NCBI RefSeq assembly: GCF_037975245.1
Contig: NC_092576.1
Span: forward strand, 18,929,611 to 18,993,610
Origin: Apostichopus japonicus
Taxonomy: Eukaryota > Echinodermata > Holothuroidea > Aspidochirotida > Stichopodidae
Direction of reading: 5' to 3'
Length of the DNA: 64,000 bases
In this document: piece after piece, positions 39,641 through 52,104 of the stretch
Numbering within the stretch: position 1 is the stretch's first letter
Layout: each line of letters starts with the position of its first letter
Made by a program: the position numbers and the translations under genes
Notes under the pieces: generated by a model
The model's database searches: none
The model's input: the letters and a program-made list of their open reading frames with translations, nothing else
What the model was told of the DNA's origin: nothing

Positions 39641-41682
39641 GTACCTTCTGTCACCAACCATTCAAAAATTTCATCCTGGTGCCAATCTTTGGTATGAGCT
39701 CCTTTATAGTACCTTCATGATTCATCCAACAAGGACAACGCAGCATTGTCTATCTCATTCTCTGAAATAACAACAACAAAAAACTAGCATTCAAAGAAAA
39801 TAGCATAAAGTTTTAAAATCAAAACAGTGCCAAAAATATGGAGGGGAGAATTCCTTAAAGAAAATTGTTGCACCTTCGTCAAGTAGTGATTTCTTATGTT
39901 TTTACTGTAAGCAGATAGAGTCTTAAAATCTACATGGTTGTATGTGGTTATCGTGAAGAAAGTTACAACCGTTTTTGTTACCCAAATGACACAGTTTGGG
40001 CCAAAAATGGTTTATTCAAAGAACTACATTACTCTCCATGACACCCTACTAAATGGAAATGTTTTTTTCATTTCTTGACAATGATACATGATTACCACGG
40101 GTCAGATATTTGGCTGTGAGCCAGCAAAGTGATGATATATATAATATAAATCAATGCAAAATTACCAAACAATTTTTTTATTATGCCACACAACTTGGTT
40201 AACCAAACCAAAAGGTCATCGAAAGTTCATTAATTATGGTTTTAATATTTTGGATAAATGCATACACCTAGCCTTAGCCCCTTCAAGTTTCATCATTCAA
40301 TTCATTTATACCTGAAAAAGGAAATGATAGAAGGAAGAGACATATTTTTACATGTCAAAATCTTGTCTTTCTGTTCACATAGTCTCGGGCCTACAGATAC
40401 GCCTACTGTACCAGCTTTGTGGAAATTTTGCAGACGTAGGATCTACTGTACACTTAAAGTTAAACCATATATTTATGAATATTGTGAGGCTGAGCCACAA
40501 TAAAAATCAACATTTGTAATACTAAGGCAAGGTATAAATTAGTAGTTTCTTGTCCTGCCTGCATCCTTTGCCCACTGGGTCAATTTCCTTCCCTTTTTTT
40601 ATAATTTTCAAATTTGAACAACCAATTTACCCAAATTTTTACCACAGAAATTCCCCTTCTGATCACACTCTCTGTAGGTTAATTGCCTGCACCCTCACTT
40701 TTTCTGAACAGTTAGGAAAAGAAACTATTTTATTTGTAAAAATGTGATCAATATGGCCCAGGCAATACTAGCATTTATTTAAGCTATATTTGTAATATAT
40801 GACACAACTATATTTGTAATAGTAAGTAATATATGACACTCAAACTAGGAAGTTTTCCAAAACAATTTTCTGCAAGCTAGTATGAAGTTGACAAAGTAAG
40901 GCCTATCCTTAGTGACATCTTAATAGTTTTCTTAACTTTGTTCAGAAAACAGAAAAATGTGAGCCTAGGACTGGTCAAGTGTCATCAACATTACTTATCC
41001 CACGCCAAACACAAGCATAACATTATACCTCAATAGCCTAACGTATACGCAAAACGCGCTCTATCTTGTGCAGCAGAGTTAGGCCTAGCCTACGCAAGGG
41101 CTAGTCTGGGCTACGAACACAATATGTACTGTTGACCTAACGTTTGGAAATTGCCAAGTCTGTAGACGGACACAGCTTAACGTTAGGCTATGCCAAGTAA
41201 TACTAGCCAATCCGTTTGGGGGTATGAATACTATAACTTCAAATGATTCCTTCAAGTCTTCTACCCCCCAACTTCGTTAAAGTGTCAGCACATCACCATC
41301 ATCAACCGGGGACGAGGAAGACATAATTTAAAATATACTCATGAATGTACCCAAGAATATTCTACTGCAATTCGATCGTATGTACCGTATCTAGTAGAAG
41401 TGTGCTGTTATCACGTCGCAACGCGCAACATGCCCTCACTGGTACTCCAGCGTAGTTAGTATACGAATGTACGTTCGCATTGATCACATTGCAGTTCGAA
41501 TTGTACGACAATATTTTGGCGGGAACATTGCCCAGACGTTGGGCAAATGGACTCGTATATTTACAGGATAAACATTGGATAATTGTTTCCAACACCATTT
41601 TACCCATCATGGTTAAAGAATTAACCAACATTTGCTTAAAACATCTCTACCCAACAAATTTTTGCCCAACGTTTTAAGAGTG

Positions 41683-44600
41683 TACAAGAGCAAAAGATAT
41701 ATTCACACATTTTACACAGTACGTATTCAATTGCATCTTGCAAATAACGTCCTAGTATTTTGAAGAATATTGCCACAATGTGAACGTATTGTGACGTAGT
41801 TTCATAGTTGTTTGATACACCCGAACAATGATGTTGACAAAGTGAAACTGGTTTAATGGAGAATTTCCTTAGCCGAGCGAGCTTTATCTTCATTATTTGA
41901 TCTGAACTACGAAACACTACATGACTAGCTAAGTATACAGATAACTGTTTGATGGAGGCAAATCCTGGTTGTGGTTTGCTGCTCTCTAGAAGGGTGTTTG
42001 GGGTACAGGCGTGGGTCAGGGAGGGGGCTGTGACTAGTGTATACTCCAACCACGTCTCAAATTTACACTAACTTAAAAGTAGCTATAATTACTTATTAGA
42101 ACAACTGCGCGGTTAGACTTATTTATGTATAACCCTTATTTATATTCGACGAATGTGTCATAACATGCATACTTGGGCGTCTTTTTTTTCTAAGAAGAAC
42201 GCCAGGAATCCGCTACATGCGCCCGACCATTCAGCTAACCCCCTCAACAAATTCCCGGTCTCAGTGTAAATTTATCGACGAATAAAATGAATTATGAATT
42301 TTATTCTACACATGTAACCGAAAATGGAACCGATATAGTGGTTTAATATAAGACATCAGTTTTAGTTTCTCCAAATACTACAGTTGATTTACTATAAAAG
42401 TGAAATGGTAATTACCGTGGAATGCATGTTGAGAGGGGATCGTGACTGAATATGTATAATAAATGGCAATAACTATTCAGACAAAATAATTCAAGTGACG
42501 AAACGCTCGGTATTCCTGAGTTTCTTGAGAAAAATCAGTCATATTGTTAAGAACTCATTCTCTGGCATTCACCGAAGTAACAAACATGAACCAGAATGAC
42601 AGATATCACTCATACCGGGTTTGGTGATATTATTTACTTCTTTAATGTCAGCGATCTCCATGAAATTAAACTTGTCAAACATAAGATTTAGTCCGCTTTT
42701 AGTCTGTCAGCATCACCTCTGTTATCGCAAACTTAAAACAAAATACGTTTCGATAGCATATCAAGGATAATTGAGATGTAATACTCTGAAAGTCATTTCC
42801 AGATGGTTTAGTGCATTATTGAAACGTCATTCTACTGTGAACACTGTTTCTATATTGAGCAAGCTTAATGCTAACATTCCGCAAACAAATCAACGAGAAA
42901 ATCAGTTGCAAATTTATATCTATTTATAACAATCTGACAGAGTGTAAAACAAAATCAGCTTCAAACTCTCTAGCTCTCTCTCTTAATTACTTACCATTAC
43001 CTTCACAGTATCAACTAACGTTTAAGTCAAACACATGTGTACAAAGTAAGATGAATCCTTAATCATAACGGAGTTGTCATAGAAAATTTAAAATGAGATA
43101 AATATTGGACACTTTCAATCTACGAAGATAGTTAATCGTCTCTGTATTCTAATTCTTAAGTATTAGAAGAGATTGCGGTAATGAAATCACGTCAACACAC
43201 TAACGTTACACCAGAACAAGACAGCTCCCTGAAAAAGTCATATATCTATATCGATGGATAAATAGGCACACAGAAAGACGGGTGGACACACGGACAGAAC
43301 AGACAGAATTACTTTAATCTTGAGCATAATGTCTACTTACTGTGTTGGGAGTAGCTGCCGTACTCACACCTAACTTATTACGGATTTTAGGCCAAGACGG
43401 TAGGGCGGAAACTAGAGAGCCGGGAGTGGGGAGGGGGTGGGGGATGGAAGTAAGTGCTGAAGTGACGGTGGTGGAATGAAGAAACACTTGATGAGCTAAT
43501 ATCCTTGAATCATAATCAAACATATTCTCTCCGCTAGGCTATTTCATAAGCAATATTAATTCTAGTTAATAACAATCATAAGAAAAGTGATGTAATGGAT
43601 TGAAAATGTCTCTTACAATGTCTTGCATATCTTTGCCTACCACATTTTTACTTTTCTTATACATTGCGTTGGCTTTCTGGAAATATATCTTGCGTACAAG
43701 TCGGTAGTTTCGATATGAAACATGGCGTACATGACACCATAATGCCGCTATGGGTAAACTCCTGTTACTACGTCACATTGAATACCAACTCCGCTCGAGC
43801 AGTCAAATTGAAATTCAATTTAAAGGTGGACAAGCTGTCAAAAATAAAATGGAAAGAATAGTACACGGGTATAAAAAAATCTGCGAAAATCATACCACGT
43901 TTATTGAAAGTAGATTTAGAAGATGAAAGTATTTAACACTTATATATATCGTGCAGGCTCTCTCTTGTTTTCTCTTCCCAGGCCTGTAACAATAACGGAC
44001 ATATCTGACAGCCAACCCCCCCCCTTCTGCCCATGCAGATTAATGACATCCCCCCCCCCCCAAACAGCTCATTACGACAATCATGTGTACGACAATTTAC
44101 AACCTACATGACATAGGTATTGTGCCAATCCTTAAATTGCTGGTGCCCATATTACTCCTGACTAAGGGCCAACTATATCTATACCCGATACCATTCACAC
44201 GAAGATATATTTCCTAAAATATCTTACCAAGCATAATCAGTAAACGGAAGTACTCTATTCGATTAAGCCCAAAAGGTTTCTTAGTTTACTTCCTTTCACA
44301 TTTTTTACCTATTTGCAGTTATATTGTTTTGTTCACCTTGTTATACCGTGTGATGAAACAAAATAAATAATAAAACAGATAATAAAAATGAAGTCATAAT
44401 CCTCAACGGATGAACGGATTTATCTAATACTAGAGAGCTTACTGTCATACCACTTTGGATATAACCGATTTTCCGAGATCATGATTTTAAACCCTACCTC
44501 ATTTATTACTTGCTAGATTTTTATTTTCCTTCACTTTCTCTTTGATATTCCTTTCCTTAATTTCAAGATAGAACTTTAACAGTATGTAAAATAAGACCAA

Positions 44601-44751
44601 TACCAGTATTAGATGTGGATTAAACAAATCATATTTGATTTTCATCATTTGCAAAATTCATATCAATTACAGAAAATAAGCATCGAAATAATAAAGGCTA
44701 TTATTAAAATTCGAAGCCTATCAATATGTAAAGGAAAATTAAACCTGTATA
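41683..44751. other. No supported gene
   Basis: The longest frame (41636-42049, minus) begins in the transposon terminus and shows no motif. I searched by eye for exons linking the SAM gene (ending at 44752) with the relic at 39.8 kb and found none that keep phase. Confidence 0.4.
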
Positions 44752-47700
44752 TTACATCTCGCTAAAGGACTCCAATCCAAGAAGGCCTTGCCAATTTTCA
44801 ACCTGGTTGCCATATTCTATAATCATATTGTAGTACAAGTCCCATTTCTCATACAGGTGATCCTCATGCTCAGGCAAAAGCACTGAAAATTTTTGTTTTA
44901 TCTGACAGAGCAAGGGCAAATAGAATACTTAAATGTGCGTAAGATTATTCTTTTTTTTTATCCTCAGCTCTTACTCACTCACTCAGTCCTATAACTGTGA
45001 AGTCGTCGGGGAGACATGACTGTTGAAGCTGACATCGTCCTCCATTCAGATCTGTTAACAGCAGTGGCGAGCAGGTCAGGCATGTCCAAGCCAGTCCAGT
45101 CCTTCACGTTGTCGGACCAGCTTCAGATCCTCAGCTAGGATCCATTAAAAAACACTCTCACTGAATTTGTAAAAGTCTGGTTCCATGCATCTCTACAAAC
45201 ACTATTGTATTGTTGGAGCTGGATATGGTAAATCCAACTGCTTGATACCTTTGGCTAGTTTAATAACATTTAAAAAACATCTGGGAAAGAAAAGTAAGTA
45301 TTTAACATTTATTGACACATGTTTTTGAAAATATCTCAGAATACAGCTCAAAAATGTTTTTTTTTCCATATTTTTTTTAATATGGTGGGAAAATTTGAAG
45401 TGCCAAATTCAAGTTTTAACATTTGTATCATCATAACTGAACAAAAGCATATATTTATGGAATAATTTATCTTGTATCCCTGTAACAAGATGATAGACAA
45501 GTTTATAGTTTTGTACACAATTGCAAGAATGCAGAGCAACCATATGCACATTAAACCATAGCACTGAATGGCAAAGACACCATATTTAAAAAAAAAAAAA
45601 AAACTTTGTACAAACTGTAAACCTTGATGATACCGCTTGTATCTGTATCTTTTTTCCACACTCAGCATCAGCAACCTTTCTTAAAATCCTAGCTATATCC
45701 TAGAATAAAGCAAGATTTGTATCCAGAAATAACATTTTTTTAGGTACCCCAACTCTTAAATCTTCCTAGCTGGTTGGAACCTAGGCTTTTAGCCAGCTAA
45801 CCGCAAACATGTCTTGTACATGTGCCACGACGGCACGGTAACAATATAGACGCTATGACTAAGGACACTATGGCACTACATACTGTCCTCACAGAATATT
45901 GTTTGTTTACTGATAAAGCAGTATTGTCCTAGGGGACACTATGACAGTTGGTTTTAAGTAATGAGCCTAAACGTAATGGATTGGACTCAAATTGCACATA
46001 TCATCAATAAGTTACAGAATTCTGATGTTCTAAGGAATAAGGAGGGTAGCTGTTGAACAAACTTAATTAATGCCTTGGTTAGATTGAGAGATGAAGCCCA
46101 CTGGAAACCAATGCTTATGTTACAGTATTAGAAGTTCCAATGTGAAAATTGAACATCCACTTTGATATTTTTAACATATTAAAAGAAATAATTCAGTTAA
46201 ATGATGCCTATGTAATCATGGTAGTATTGAAAATAGATTTCAGTATCACAGTCCTCTATGAGATGAACACATTACTTGGTAGAACCCACAGAAGATTATA
46301 TTACTTGACTACAGATGACAAAAAGTAGAGATATGGTGAGCAGTGTTTGTGTTCAACATTCAAGAGACATTTCAATAGGGCAGGAAAAGAAAACTAGTCA
46401 CTTCAACACAACAACTAAAGTTGTCTATACTATGGCTAATGACAATTAAGCCGAGGGATATTACAACATAAACATGCTTACATTACACAAGGGAGATTAT
46501 GGATCTTCAGAAAAGGAAACAAATCAACAACTGCTGCTGCTAACGCTGCCTTAATGAAGGAGCTTGGCCTGTAAATTAAAAAGGAAATAGATAAAATGTT
46601 GACAACAATACAGCAAATGTATCCTATCTATTGACAATTGAAACAATCCTTTCATAAACATCACCATATTAAATAATTGTTATCATAAATTATATTAAAA
46701 ATATCTCTTGGTTTCCAGTGAACTTGAAAATAAGGTACAGCCACTAATCAGTGTTTATATTAGAAGGGTCTGCTATACCCAAATATATCAAGATGAATAG
46801 ATGCCTTAAACTAGCTATACTCCCTTATCTCCATAATGATCAACCATAACTAGTACACATTTCCACGAGAATGTGTCGATCCTGTTTTGAACATAATGTC
46901 TTGCAAGAGATGCTTCCCATGACTTTCCTTCCTCTGGAAGACTGGCCTAGAATAGCTTCAGCATCATAAACATAAAATATGAAAAGAGTGGGAATGGGCC
47001 AGTATGTAAACCAGCAAATAAAATGTATTTGATGCATAGAATGTTAATACTACTGACACCTATAGAATGAATGGTGGAGTTGCAGTATGGTACCATAAAT
47101 CACCAACCCATATGCATTTACTTCTGCCAGTCAATACATTTTATTTTTTTTTATTTTCTATACTAAACTTTTTTCTGCATGAAACCCAATTAGCAAAACA
47201 AGGGGGGGGGGGCGCTTTAGTGTTTGGTATATTGTTACACGAAGCTGCAATCAACCAGGACATACGATATAAAATTCTTCTAATGGCTACAGTGCACCTA
47301 TTAAATAAGTATGGTATCGATCTAAGCAGTTTAAGTGTTCATGTTATTTACTAAAGAAGCAATTTGGCACCATTAAAACATGACTATTAATAGATAAGCT
47401 GTGCAACTATAGCATCCGTGTGAACAGCACCAGAACATTATACATTAGGAATGGCACCATGTAATTACTGTCAAATTTTATTTTCTTTAATGCTGAATAT
47501 TCATAATCCTGTCAGAGAGGAGCAATCATTTTCAATTATAATTTACACATTCTGTGGTGATGAATATTGAAGGATTAAATGACACAATAGTAGAAAACAA
47601 AATTCGAAAGGAATTACAATCAGCTTTGCGGCTACTTGGCATGAACGACTTCTGAAAAAGCCATATATTTCGGTTCGGATGGACCGTCTTTTGCTAGTAG

Positions 47701-50700
47701 CAGTGGCAGGGACTGACACAATTCACATATGGCATTATAGCCAGATATGGTACAGTATATTACATTACATATGAAAATACCAGATTTAGATTTTTATATG
47801 CAGGTCAGATTTGCCTTTTGAGCAGGCAAGGTTTGAAATTTTGATATCCCTCTGTACTATTCGAGCATTTGCCCAGTGATAAAAACACATGCATATAAGC
47901 ACTTTAATTTCAACAATGATAAACAATTCTATTGCCCTAGGATAATTGGCAGCTGCTACTTGCAGCTTATTTTGTTGTCTTTTATACATCAGGCTTAAGG
48001 CTCTGACTAAACCAACCTAAAGTTTGCTGGACAAGAATATCTAAAAGCTAGTTGTATTCCAGTCCACTGCTCTTTTAATGATCACTTCGAGTCCTCGCAG
48101 GGAGAGGTATCACTTCCAGAACTACTGTACAGTAGTTCATTTATAAGGAAAGTTTAGGGATAATATCTGGTATTCGCAACAAACCTTTTTTTGCATTCAA
48201 AACATACACCAGACCTTGCTTTCATCAACACAAAAAGTAGCTTCAACCACTATATAACATGATAATAACTACTTTTCATAAAAAGCAATACAATATCCTT
48301 TACTTACAAAGTGGATTCGTTTCTGTCTTTTAAAGGGATATGGTGAATGAAAGGGTGAATAAGAAAACCTTCAAGTGATGTGTCTGCATCTGATTCAATA
48401 ATCAAGGTATCAACACTAGTACATGAATCTCCAGTAGTAGAAACATCATCTGCATCTGAGAGAGATGATACATCTGGTATCTCATCTTGATTTAGAGGAA
48501 ATTGGAAGACCACTTTACTCTGAAACTGGGAGAAAATTAATTTAAAATTAGGTAAGTTATGACTAAATAACTAATTCACCTGCAGTGGTACAACTGATGC
48601 TGTGTCTATAGAAAAGTGATGCGAGTCGAAATGTAACGGATCTGTCATTCCCATTACGATTCTTCAAGCAAGTCACAGGACGGTAGTCAAACAACTGTTT
48701 AGGACGAACAGTTTCAATTAGGTATGTTTTGTTTTCCCTGGTATATGTCTGGTAATGTCTCTGGAAGCCTATCGTCTTGAATAAGTTCAGAACAATATAA
48801 ATATCAGGCATTTTTTAGAAGGACCCATTGCACAAATACCGGGCAATCGTCATTCCACAAGGTAACAACTGCAGTTTCTTCTCTAACTTCATAACCATGA
48901 ATCTTGGATGCTCCAACAAAAGTTATCTCTTCTTTTAAACCAACGGTAAGTTTTGCAGCAACTTTTTCAGCTGCCATCATGTCTAAAATTTATCCTACTC
49001 TTGACAGGGTGAATATTTGCTCCTGGTTTAACTATATGTCTTGATTTTCAAGATGATGTTCCTAAAGAAATGTGTAACACTGGGCCATTTGGTATTTAAC
49101 TGCCAGTGTTTAGCAATGTTCTCAAAACGCATTGAGGTGTACTGATTGAAAGGTCCAAGGAATCGCAATGATCTTGGATAGTGTGTAAGAAAATGTTGTT
49201 TTGGAGTAAGCTTCTGATCTGGAAACAATTGGCAAAATAGTTGGTGATGATCTCTGATCAAAGATTTCAGAACATATGTTGCAGAGAGGCTCAAACTGGG
49301 ACTCATTATTATCTTAAAAATATCAATCAACAGCAGATACAACTCCCATGCTAAATCCAATCATTATGGGTAAACTGAAAGCTAGGCACATCATCTGTGA
49401 AGCACTTTGTCCACTTGCTTTCCAGGGTTTGAAAGAGATGTTTGTTTCAAAGGACTAGGCTTGTTTGACTGATCAGTGAAGCCATAGTTAAAACATGAAA
49501 TTCTACCATAAAGTTCCTCCAATGTAAACTTTTTTTGCCTTCACCGGCACTTCACCGTGCTGTTGATACTTTTTTTTAACAGAATGTCATGTCGATATGT
49601 AACGAGGACATTCGGATCTGCTTTAGCTGAAAATATCGCATTCATAACTCCTGGTTGTTCCAGACATTTTTTAAGTGAAATTGCCAAAGGAAGGTACTGA
49701 AATGTCTTTTTTTCTTGTTCTCGAATTGGAGCTCCTGTTTTGTTATTTATTTTAGACTTGAATCAGTAGCCTAAAAGCTTTTGTTCAGGTTCATCATATG
49801 CCCCAAGTTGCATTAAAAGTTTCCTCTGTTGGTATTCTGTTCTCGTTTCCCTTGCATTGGCAAAAATATTGTGAAAGTCTTGCTTATCCTCTTCCTTTCT
49901 CAATAGCATGGGCTGCTGGTTAGTTAATAATCGAGTAATTTGCATTTCAATATGATCAACTACATTTTCAATTAGGTCCTGTACACCAACAACAATTATT
50001 CCCACTAATGATGAAGGAATAGTGAGGACTTAGGTCAGGCTGTGAATATAGCAGATGATTTAGCTATGTTGATATCATTTTCCATTGATTCTTCATCATC
50101 TTCTTCTGCCTCATCATGTGCTCTTACTTCCATTGGAATGGGACTGATCCTTTCTGGCTTTGGTCCCCCTGGTCATTAGTTTGTTCTTTATTACCCAACT
50201 TAAGATGCCATTTGTAGCCTTCAATTGAAAAAAAAATAGTGCAGTGCAACAAGCTTGAACACAAATAACTTTGCTTGAGTTTTTTTAGTTAATTCCATGG
50301 TTATGCTTCAAATGGAAATATAAGCATTTGATTCCACCTTCAGTTCTTTTAAGACATTTAAAGCATGTACCATCCATTGCTGATATACAGGACCGAGTAC
50401 TCACCTCCTTCTTCCAACCTGCCTGAAATTTTAGTCTGTCACCAATCTTTGGTATCATATCCCTTATGTTATCGTCTTTAAGCAAAAGAAGTGCAGTTCA
50501 ATTCTCTGAGGTTTATAAGAAAGGAATAAATCATCAGCATACATACACTATCTACAAATATCACCATATATGAAATATGAAGAAATTCCGACTTATGGTT
50601 GTCAAGTACTGCAATTTGATAAGTTTGAATTTTAATATTAATAATAATAATAATTATAAATATAACAATTGCAATACACATCAGCATGTGTAAGCTATCT

Positions 50701-51519
50701 GCCAATATCACCATACCAAGATGGAAAAAATCTGGCATATGGTTGTCAAGTTATTGCAATTTGAAAATGTTGATGTTTGATCCTGTGACCTCTATTTATA
50801 TTCATGATATGACCCAAAAAACAATTAGGTTTATCTACTCACTATGCGTCAGTAACTATGGAGATGATCAATCTCTTGTTGAGTTATCGTGCAAACATTC
50901 TCAAAAATATCCTGCTAAATATGTATGATACCAATCAAAATAAAAAAGTTTGTGGTGTCACATTGACCTATATTTAGCCTAACTGTTATAAGTGTGTGGA
51001 TAATTAAACAGGTCTTACTAAGCCTAGCCTAGCATAGCCAAGTGTAGACAGCAGGTCGAAGTTTTTGTATTCGGACTTGAATGATATCACATTTTCATTA
51101 ATAATTAGGCTCATATCGTTTACACTAATAACACAATATGGTGAAGAAACACGAAAAAGATTCATAACATTTAACATCGACTAAACCACTGTGTTATACT
51201 CAGAAGCGGTTTAGTAGTATAATGTTACTGTTAGTAGTACATTATATCAGTAATACTAGGCCTACGGCAGAAATAGCTTAGCCCAAGGCCTACACTAGTG
51301 CTGTACTAGTAACGTTAGTAATGACGTCAGCCTAGTATAAGCCTAACGTTGGCCTATGAGCCTAACGTTATACTGTCACTGAGTGTCTCAGTTCTTACAT
51401 AAGATCATACTTTTCAACTGTGTTAAGCAACACTTACCGATAAACGTTTCATGTAGAGACTCGACCCCGTATTTTTTTTCAAAAAAAATCAAGACAGCAC
51501 CGTCTTCGATATCTGCCAT
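44752..51519 (-). CDS. Six-exon SAM-domain protein gene (model)
   Basis: Exons on the minus strand: 51519-51438, 50505-50405, 48525-48308, 46568-46482, 45688-45612, 44882-44752. Each junction has GT/AG, with phases 1, 0, 2, 2, 1 in register. Total length is 696 nt, an exact multiple of three. Strong donors are GTAAGTG (exon 1), GTGAGTA (2), GTAAGTA (3) and GTAAGCA (4); the exon 5 donor GTACAA is weak. Exon 1 starts MADIEDGAVLIFFEKKYG. Exons 1-2 form a SAM-like domain ending IPKIGDRLKFQAGWKKE. Exon 3 gives KVVFQFPLNQ and then a Ser/Asp-rich acidic linker. Exons 4-6 give AALAAAVVDLFPFLK, KVADAECGKKIQIQ and PEHEDHLYEKWDLYYN, ending SFSEM and TAA. Exon 2 has an in-frame TGA at 50500-50498. A second acceptor at 50475, also phase 1, would skip it and leave 221 codons. 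Molecular function is unknown; SAM domains mediate protein-protein contacts. Confidence 0.6.
44985..45150 (-). mobile_element. 3' fragment of a LINE (tentative)
   Basis: Minus strand, in the last intron of the SAM gene. EDLKLVRQREGLDWL shifts to LLATAVNRSEWRTMSAST and ends HSYRTE, stop. This resembles the short C-terminal tail after RT in some LINEs (a basic helix then a WR-x-M box). It is a decayed scrap only. Confidence 0.35.
48560..50395 (-). pseudogene. C2H2 transposase-like ORF fossil, copy 2 (in intron 2)
   Basis: Minus strand, inside intron 2 of the SAM gene. It starts MDGTCFKCLKRTEGGIKC with FHLKHNHGIN (to 50285). It then reads VVGVQDLIENVVDHIEMQI (50005-49763) and FTLEELYGRISCFNYGFTDQ (49540-49480). 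Next comes the best preserved block, at 49360-49028: ELYLLLIDIFKIIMSPSLSL, then HHQLFCQLFPDQKLTPKQHF and YPRSLRFLGPFNQYTSMRFE. The last piece (48811-48563) has QLFDYRPVTCLK. Many stops and shifts separate the pieces. The block order matches a widespread uncharacterised ORF family of marine animals, probably transposon-derived. I do not assign a superfamily. Confidence 0.55.
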
Positions 51520-51993
51520 GGCGTTAGCTGCAATCTTAGTTACTAAACCACCCTGTCAGGGATCGTACTATGCATGACGTATAATGTAGTGCGTGTTATA
51601 GATGCTACACTGACGTACGTACTGTTAACATAGATAAATGCGATGAAATCCTATAGGATTATAATGCATGGCTATTTACACATGCTGTGAGCCATACATG
51701 TACTAACAATGCTACCCTATAGGCACGGTATATACACGGTCATCTCTTACGGTAAATATTATACTGTAAATTGCGTGATATAATGTTACATGTAAGGACG
51801 TCCAGAGCTTGTTTACGGTCAATTTCACATTAGCAATGTCCGGCCATGGTCCGACACAGCTATCGACAGAATATAACGTTCGCAGAATGAGCCATTTGTA
51901 CCTTACACAGAGGCAGGGTCATACATGTGGACTCATGGGCATGAGATACTCCGGGTGCTGAAACATCTTTCCGCGTGGATCTCAAAAATTGAT

Positions 51994-52104
51994 CTACAGT
52001 CTGCGGCGTTTTACGTCGGTTCTTTTACTCGGAAATCTAAAAAAGCCGATGCTTTTGTTGGATGAGGTATAACTGCAACCTCCAACAACACAGAATTGTG
52101 GCAT
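51994..52104 (-). pseudogene. THAP zinc-finger N-terminus
   Basis: From the ATG at 52104 the minus strand reads MPQFCVVGGCSY, then IGFFRFPSKRTDVKRRR and a TAG. The C-x4-C pair straight after the start and the FFRFP motif are hallmarks of the THAP DNA-binding domain. The C-terminal half with its histidine, cysteine and AVPTIF-like box is missing or out of frame. It lies 475 bp upstream of the SAM gene start on the same strand. It could be a P-type transposase relic or an unspliced first exon. Confidence 0.55.

Larger units (their letters stand above)
36777..39761 (-). pseudogene. SAM-family gene relic with MITE-broken last exon
   Basis: Minus strand. (1) 39761-39655: after the acceptor TTATTTCAG, AG then NEIDNAALSLLDE, a shifted frame, and IKELIPKIGTRMKF. 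This is the second half of a SAM domain. (2) 38826-38711: acceptor ATTCACAG, then KKNLAVFMLSIVLRGVKGKG to FINVQP, donor GTAAGAAG, a clean 116-nt exon. (3) From 37457: acceptor AACTGTAG, then EDVDIEEYARTIDVDM, PQPFVVCRG and QAYVLLESH, with a TAA at 37308-37310. The same frame continues AIGVCFK, is interrupted by the MITE (36921-37290), and resumes VYIFDSEFQ, two stops at tryptophan-like positions, and KFLQTFLYKL to a stop at 36777. The C-terminal motifs recall the large SAMD3-like family; function unknown. Middle exons were not found. Confidence 0.6.
34137..41682. mobile_element. Candidate DNA-transposon unit bounded by inverted termini
   Basis: The left end (CATTCTTAAAAAGTTGGG from 34137) and the reverse complement of the right end (CACTCTTAAAACGTTGGG, ending at 41682) agree at 22 of the first 26 positions by my count. 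Both are followed inward by clusters of TTGGGTAA/TTGGGCAA/GGTTAA motifs. TA flanks both sides (34135-34136 and 41683-41684), a possible 2-bp target duplication. The enclosed 7.5 kb holds the SAM-family pseudogene, a C2H2 ORF fossil and a MITE. No recognisable transposase is in the unit, so it may be non-autonomous. The termini could also come from two separate elements of one family. Confidence 0.45.

Noticed and set aside
34137-41682. Calling the bounded unit a CACTA transposon because one end reads CACTC
   Set aside because: The other end reads CATTC, the flank repeat is TA rather than three bases, and no CACTA transposase is present.
45348-45688. 108-codon minus-strand frame near 45.5 kb as a membrane protein gene
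   Set aside because: Its hydrophobic part is read from poly-A and AT-rich intron sequence. Only its first 77 nt behave as an exon, in the SAM gene model.
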